Assembly: GCA_963733845.1 (NCBI GenBank)
Contig: CAVTEM010000005.1
Span: 1-64,000, forward strand
Origin: DATFQE01 sp963733845
GTDB taxonomy: Bacteria; Actinomycetota; Thermoleophilia; Gaiellales; Gaiellaceae
Length of the DNA: 64,000 bases
Direction of reading: 5' to 3'
Part shown: one piece after another, positions 63,696 to 64,000 of the stretch
Layout: each line of letters starts with the position of its first letter
How positions within the stretch are numbered: position 1 is the stretch's first letter
Position numbers and translations under genes: made by a program
The notes under the pieces: model-generated
Databases searched by the model: none
What the model was told of the DNA's origin: nothing
Seen by the model: only the letters and a program-made list of their open reading frames with translations

Positions 63696-64000
63696 ATGAG
63701 ACGTGTGACGACGGCAGTCGTCCTCTTCGCAGCCGCCGTGCTGGCACTCGTGCTCGCCGGCGTCGCATCCAGCTCGAAACCGAGCGCGAAGGCGCCGGCC
63801 GGCGGGGCAAAGGCCTCGGCGACCACCCTGACGGTCTGGGTCGGCTGGAGCGCCCGCGAGCTCAAGGAGTTCAAGAAGGTCGTCGCCGAGTACGACAAGA
63901 AGAACGCGGACGTGACGTGAAGGTCGTCGGCTCGATCAACGACGACAAGATCGTCGCGTCGTTGCGCGCGGGGCAGACCGCGGACGTGATCAGCTCGTTC
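63696..64000 (+). pseudogene. ABC sugar-binding lipoprotein-like protein, N-terminal part (cut by window end, frameshift)
   Basis: Start of an extracellular solute-binding protein family 1. ATG 63696 follows CAGGAGG. A signal peptide (MRRVTTAVVLFAAAVLALVL) is followed by TTLTVWVGWSARELKEFKKV and AEYDKKN. The frame stops at 63,920, and a one-base shift there gives VKVVGSINDDKIVASLRAG, the expected continuation, to the window end. Lipobox Cys is not evident (GVASSSK). The full length should be about 430 residues. Likely importer partners lie beyond the window. Confidence 0.82.

Noticed and set aside
1..64000. CRISPR arrays, insertion sequences, rRNA genes or replication origins
   Set aside because: I read both strands for regular repeats, transposase motifs, rRNA signatures and DnaA boxes and saw none that hold up.

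Overview
The window reads as a chimera of at least three genomes joined without gaps. Genes are cut mid-frame at three points (about 21,222, 34,318 and 41,017), and gene content, base composition, codon habit and frameshift density all change there. No transposase, integrase, CRISPR array or rRNA is visible, so these look like assembly or concatenation joins rather than mobile-element insertions.

Segment A (1 to about 21,222) is an alphaproteobacterium of the order Hyphomicrobiales (Rhizobiales), probably the Brucellaceae/Phyllobacteriaceae neighbourhood. It carries the conserved minus-strand run lpxC - bamD - recN - ligA plus uvrD, an AmpD-like amidase, creA, a hexapeptide transferase, SCO1, prmA, pepP, azlCD, a cupin and a DUF2461 protein. 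Nearly every gene longer than about 100 codons is broken by one or more single-base frameshifts, which points to poor sequence quality more than real decay. A tautomerase/DUF4865/LysR unit sits between lpxC and bamD, and a MuF-type (phage head protein-like) putative toxin lies between recN and ligA, convergent with a small membrane protein.

Segment B (about 21,222 to 34,318) is a high-GC actinobacterial fragment, in the style of uncultured Thermoleophilia/Gaiellales (inferred). It encodes aromatic-acid catabolism: an ABC importer whose binding protein has a C-terminal cupredoxin-like domain without copper ligands, a benzoylformate-decarboxylase-like ThDP enzyme, an IclR regulator, an aromatic aldehyde dehydrogenase, and a tightly overlapping run for the protocatechuate branch of the beta-ketoadipate pathway (CoA transferase A/B, pcaH, pcaG, pcaB, pcaD, pcaC) ending in a truncated MetE-like gene. 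Together they could take up an aromatic acid, convert benzoylformate to benzoate, and convert protocatechuate to 3-oxoadipyl-CoA; the ring hydroxylases that would link the two halves and the thiolase are not present.

Segment C (about 34,319 to 41,017) is a different, very GC-rich bacterium of uncertain phylum, perhaps myxobacterial or binatotal. It has Sel1 repeats, an LLM-type F420/flavin oxidoreductase, enoyl-CoA hydratase, a phytanoyl-CoA dioxygenase-like protein, a serine hydrolase of the beta-lactamase fold, a lipoprotein, an SDR and the start of a cytochrome P450. Every gene except the truncated P450 start is frameshifted.

Segment D (about 41,017 to 64,000) is again actinobacterial, similar in style to segment B, with fewer frameshifts. 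It holds a truncated BBE-type flavin oxidoreductase, a methyltransferase/SHOCT/DUF6325 operon, a variant RpiB with an unusual leader, an unknown four-helix membrane protein, a small secreted protein with IPYLS repeats, a GAF-PAS histidine kinase, a large surface protein next to tRNA-Cys, an aminotransferase-cupin-SDR-unknown operon, a YcaQ-like DNA glycosylase, DUF4239 and other membrane proteins, a soluble molybdopterin oxidoreductase with flavoprotein partner and DUF6510 protein, RidA, a DapA-like aldolase, a PfkB kinase, a ROK repressor and the start of a sugar-binding lipoprotein.
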